From: Solirubrobacterales bacterium
GTDB taxonomy: Bacteria; Actinomycetota; Thermoleophilia; Solirubrobacterales; Solirubrobacteraceae
Direction of reading: 5' to 3'
Length of the DNA: 9,933 nt
NCBI GenBank assembly: GCA_019240015.1
Contig: JAFAZB010000284.1
Coordinates: forward strand, 1 to 9,933
Positions 7,898 to 9,933 of the stretch are shown piece after piece. Under the pieces are notes generated by a model. It did not search any database. It saw nothing but the letters and a program-made list of their open reading frames with translations, and was not told where the DNA came from. Position numbers and translations under genes: made by a program. Numbering within the stretch: the stretch's first letter is position 1; each line of letters starts with the position of its first letter.

Positions 7898-8764
7898 TCA
7901 AAGCTCGGCATTGCTTCCGACCCGGCTTCTGCCCGCAAACCACTCGCTTCTATCCATGACGCCGAGCACGTCGACCGGTCCCGCCCCTCCGCCGATCGCC
8001 GCCAGACCGTCGCGGACCGCCGCCGAGGCGAGCTCTTTGGCCCACCGCGCGGCCTCGAGTGGCGTGTCGCCCCAGGCGAGCCGCGCAGCGAGCACCGCTG
8101 AATGCGTGCACCCCGATCCGTGCGTGGCGCCGCCGGGATAGCGCTCGCCGCCCAGCTCATGAAGCGCGTCGCCGTCGTAGAAGATGTCGATCGCCTGCTC
8201 GCGATGGCCGCCGGTGAGAACCACCGCATGGGGGCCGAGGGCGTGGGTCTGGAGCGCGAGGGCCCGCGGATCCGCCGCCGCCGTTGGCTGCCCACCGTCG
8301 CCGTCGAGCTCGAAGTCGACGAGCGCGGCGGCCTCGGGGAGGTTCGGTGTGAGCACCGTGGCGCGAGGGACGAGCAGCTTCACCAGCGCCGCCCTCGCCG
8401 CGCGCTCCAGCAACACCGCGCCCGACTCGGCCACCATCACCGGGTCGACCACGACTGGGGTGTCGCTCGGCAGCTCCGCGAGCGCCTGCACCACCGCCTC
8501 GATCGTCGCGACGTCCCCGAGCATCCCGATCTTGATCGCGTCGATCCCGATGTCCCGGTGCACGGCACGCACCTGCGCGATGATCATCTCGGGCGGGATC
8601 GCGTGCACGGCGTCGACGCCGATCGTGTTCTGTGCGGTGACCGCCGTGATCGCGGTCATCCCATGCACCCCGCAGGCCGCAAACGCCTTCAGGTCCGCCT
8701 GGATCCCCGCCCCTCCACCGGAATCCGAGCCGGCGATCGACAGCGCGCGAGGCAGGGTCTGCAT
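7898..8764 (-). CDS. thiD: Hydroxymethylpyrimidine/phosphomethylpyrimidine kinase
   Basis: Ribokinase-fold kinase that phosphorylates 4-amino-5-hydroxymethyl-2-methylpyrimidine and then its monophosphate, giving the pyrimidine pyrophosphate that ThiE joins to the thiazole in thiamine synthesis; cytoplasmic. At 288 aa it is close to the usual 260-280. Motifs are in order: substrate-binding AGSDSGGGAGIQAD (11-24), TAQNTIGV (43-50), KIGML (78-82), DPVMVA (107-112), TPNLPEA (139-145), and the anion-hole motif HGSGCT (215-220) with Cys219. The C-terminus is slightly extended (WFAGRSRVGSNAEL). The ATG at 8764 fits the family start; no Shine-Dalgarno precedes it, and a weak -10-like TAACCT lies 7 nt upstream. 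No thiC, thiE or thiG is adjacent, and no TPP riboswitch was recognised upstream. The next gene starts 13 nt after its stop. Confidence 0.95.
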   Translation of the reverse strand: MQTLPRALSIAGSDSGGGAGIQADLKAFAACGVHGMTAITAVTAQNTIGVDAVHAIPPEMIIAQVRAVHRDIGIDAIKIGMLGDVATIEAVVQALAELPSDTPVVVDPVMVAESGAVLLERAARAALVKLLVPRATVLTPNLPEAAALVDFELDGDGGQPTAAADPRALALQTHALGPHAVVLTGGHREQAIDIFYDGDALHELGGERYPGGATHGSGCTHSAVLAARLAWGDTPLEAARWAKELASAAVRDGLAAIGGGAGPVDVLGVMDRSEWFAGRSRVGSNAEL

Positions 8765-8812
8765 TTGGACGAGGTTAGTGGAGGGGTTGGGCGGGCGCAG
8801 GGCTTCGCGGTC

Positions 8813-8848
8813 GGGGCGCCTGGGGGGGCGCCGGTCGGGGCGCCGGTC
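8813..8848. repeat. 12-bp tandem repeat upstream of thiD
   Basis: Two perfect abutting copies of GGGGCGCCGGTC (8825-8836 and 8837-8848) follow a third diverged copy (8813-8824) that keeps GGGGCGCC. The array lies about 50-85 nt before the thiD start. GGCGCC in each unit is self-complementary, so the transcript could form short GC stems. Confidence 0.75.
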
Positions 8849-8905
8849 ACCCCCTCGCGGGCCGCGGTCAACAGGTTGCTCCGCCGTGGCGGCACCCCGC
8901 GACCT

Positions 8906-9014
8906 GCACGAATCCCCAAACTAGAACCCTCCCCGGCGAAATGGGTGCTCGTGCATCGCATACATGCACCAAAACCCATGCTGCGCGCCACGGTCCCAGT
9001 TTGGGTGCTCGTAC
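8906..9014. repeat. Large imperfect palindrome centred at 8960
   Basis: Nested inverted arms share one centre. The outer arm GCACGAATCCCCAAACT (8906-8922) pairs with the complement of 8998-9014 at 13 of 17 positions. Inner arms ATGGGT (8941-8946) and ACCCAT (8974-8979), and GTGCAT (8951-8956) and ATGCAC (8964-8969), are perfect. Weaker symmetry may continue to about 8890 and 9031. The four arms are also related to each other: each is a variant of GCAC-N4-ACCCAT/A, in alternating orientation. TGGGTGCTCGT occurs as an exact direct repeat at 8942-8952 and 9002-9012. It could be a regulator binding array, a structured leader or a decayed palindromic element. Confidence 0.8.
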
Positions 9015-9073
9015 ACGCGCCCGGGCGCCGGGCGGGCATGCTCCCCGGCCCCCGGCCCGCACGCGCTCCAGGC

Positions 9074-9099
9074 CACCCGCTCCGCCCACCCGCTCCGCC
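9074..9099. repeat. 13-bp tandem duplication downstream of dprA
   Basis: CACCCGCTCCGCC is repeated exactly at 9074-9086 and 9087-9099, starting 16 nt after the dprA stop on the minus strand. It is probably a slippage duplication in simple GC-rich sequence; no function is evident. Confidence 0.7.
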
Positions 9100-9115
9100 C
9101 AGCCGCGCCGCCCTC

Positions 9116-9933
9116 CTACGCCTTCACCGACCACGACCCTCCTGCCTCGCGACGCACGTAGCCGGCCAGCTCGAGCTCGGTCAGCGCCACCAGCCCCCGC
9201 TCCACGTCCAATCCCACGCGCGCGAGCGCCGCGGCGGCGCCGCGCTCCTCACCGATCGCCGCGAGCAGCGCCCGCAGCTCCTCGGACAGCGGTGGCCTGG
9301 AGGCGGCCGGAGCACGGCGGGCACCGGCTCCGAACAGTCCGTCGAGCACGTCCTGCGCGTCACGGACCAGGAGCGCTCCGTCAGAGATCAGCCCGTTCGG
9401 GCCGGCCGCGAGCGCGGAGGTGACCCGTCCGGGGACCGCGCCCAGCTCCCGCCCCAGCTCGAGGGCGATGCGAGCCGTGACCAGCGCTCCGGAGTGCACG
9501 CCCGCCTCGACCACGATCGTCATCGCGCTCAGCGCCGCGATGATGCGGTTGCGCGCTGGGAACATCCACTTTCGCACGCCGCTCGCCGGTGGCAGCTCGG
9601 AAACGCTCGCGCCGGTGGCACGGATCGCCTGGTGAAGCCGGCGCCGCGAGGCCGGGTAGGGGCGCTCCGCCCCCGCGGGGAGCACGGCGACTGTTCGCCC
9701 CAAGGCGCCCAGCACGCCCTGGTGCGCTGCCGAGTCGATGCCGACCGCGAGCCCGCTCACGACCGTCAGCCCCGCGGCGCTCAAGTCATGGCCGAGCCGG
9801 CTCGCGACATCGATGCCATATGGCGAGGCCCTGCGCGCCCCCACGATCGCGACCGGCTGATCGTCGGTCAGGGTCAGGAACCGCTCGAGCCCGCCGGCGA
9901 CGTAGAGGACCGCCGGCGGCGCCGCCAGCTCAC
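9116..9933 (-). CDS. dprA: DNA-processing protein DprA, 5' end outside window
   Basis: DprA binds incoming single-stranded DNA and loads RecA during natural transformation; in non-competent bacteria its role is less clear. The last 271 codons are present, reading open to the window edge from ELAAPPAVLYVAGGLERF, which belongs before the Rossmann-like domain. Signatures follow in order: VAIVGARRASPYG (nucleotide-fold start), VVSGLAVGIDSAAHQGVLGA, RPYPASRRRLHQAI, FPARNRIIAALSAMTIVVEA, SGALVTARIALELGRELGAVPG and PNGLISDGALLV. A C-terminal winged-helix-like region follows (LSEELRALLAAIGEE to ALTELELAGYVRREAGGSW), the DprA-WH domain of many actinobacteria. The stop is TAG at 9116-9118. Family is near certain. 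The upstream start and any SAM-like N-terminal domain are not visible. Confidence 0.95.
   Translation of the reverse strand, partial: ELAAPPAVLYVAGGLERFLTLTDDQPVAIVGARRASPYGIDVASRLGHDLSAAGLTVVSGLAVGIDSAAHQGVLGALGRTVAVLPAGAERPYPASRRRLHQAIRATGASVSELPPASGVRKWMFPARNRIIAALSAMTIVVEAGVHSGALVTARIALELGRELGAVPGRVTSALAAGPNGLISDGALLVRDAQDVLDGLFGAGARRAPAASRPPLSEELRALLAAIGEERGAAAALARVGLDVERGLVALTELELAGYVRREAGGSWSVKA

Larger units (their letters stand above)
8765..9115. other. 351-bp intergenic region between dprA and thiD
   Basis: No convincing gene. Two overlapping minus-strand open frames cross it, but they are proline/glycine-rich repeats without family features. It holds, in minus-strand order, a 13-bp tandem duplication just after dprA, a very GC-rich stretch (9018-9060), an A+T-richer imperfect palindrome (8906-9014), the GGGGTGCC-containing segment around 8893, a 12-bp tandem repeat (8813-8848) and a weak -10-like TAACCT (8772-8777) 7 nt before thiD. 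Confidence 0.8.

Noticed and set aside
8765..8905. TPP riboswitch upstream of thiD
   Set aside because: A GGGGTGCC-like string occurs on the minus strand near 8893, but the CTGAGA and the conserved GAACCTGAT-type segment of the TPP aptamer are absent.
8689..9134. Two overlapping minus-strand open frames in the dprA-thiD spacer (116 and 88 aa)
   Set aside because: They overlap each other and the thiD start, are made of Gly/Ala/Pro/Arg repeats generated by the tandem repeats, and have no ribosome binding site or family feature.

Overview
The window comes from a GC-rich bacterial chromosome (G+C clearly high throughout, third codon positions almost all G or C). Gene content (a WhiG/FliA-type sigma factor, an EF-G-like second translocase, a 2Fe-2S-type IlvD, an Ig/YkuD L,D-transpeptidase), together with several genes that lack Shine-Dalgarno sequences and look leaderless, suggests an actinomycete, perhaps of the Thermoleophilia/Solirubrobacterales kind. 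That placement is inference. All nine recognisable genes lie on the minus strand, so transcription runs from high to low coordinates. The plus-strand open frames are antisense shadows produced by high GC.

In order of transcription: dprA (9933-9116, 5' end outside the window) for handling incoming single-stranded DNA; a 351-bp intergenic stretch (9115-8765) with a large imperfect palindrome and two short tandem repeats; thiD (8764-7898) for thiamine pyrimidine phosphorylation; two coupled genes of unknown function (7884-7636, 82 aa; 7620-6994, 208 aa, membrane-anchored); ilvD (6941-5262) for branched-chain amino-acid synthesis; an L,D-transpeptidase (5181-3520) for cell-wall crosslinking; a XerC/D tyrosine recombinase (3471-2536); a WhiG/FliA-family sigma factor (about 2514-1735); and an EF-G-like GTPase (1626-1, 3' end outside the window).

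DprA, Xer recombinase and a FliA/WhiG sigma factor are often near one another in actinobacterial and firmicute chromosomes. Here that set is split by thiD, the unknown pair, ilvD and the transpeptidase. The genes do not form one pathway. They look like several short transcription units, with promoter-like hexamers 7-9 nt before the start codons of thiD, the 82-aa gene, ilvD and the transpeptidase gene.

The most unusual structures are non-coding. (1) Between the sigma gene and the EF-G-like gene there are three perfect 24-bp palindromes, exactly abutting, with an identical 12-bp core and different but fully compensated flanks. (2) Upstream of thiD there is an imperfect palindrome of at least 109 bp centred at 8960, built from four related copies of a short motif. 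(3) The sigma factor has no ATG, GTG or TTG that would include its conserved N-terminus, so it probably starts at a CTG. The EF-G-like protein also carries substitutions at two normally invariant GTPase positions. No RNA gene, insertion sequence or CRISPR array was seen.
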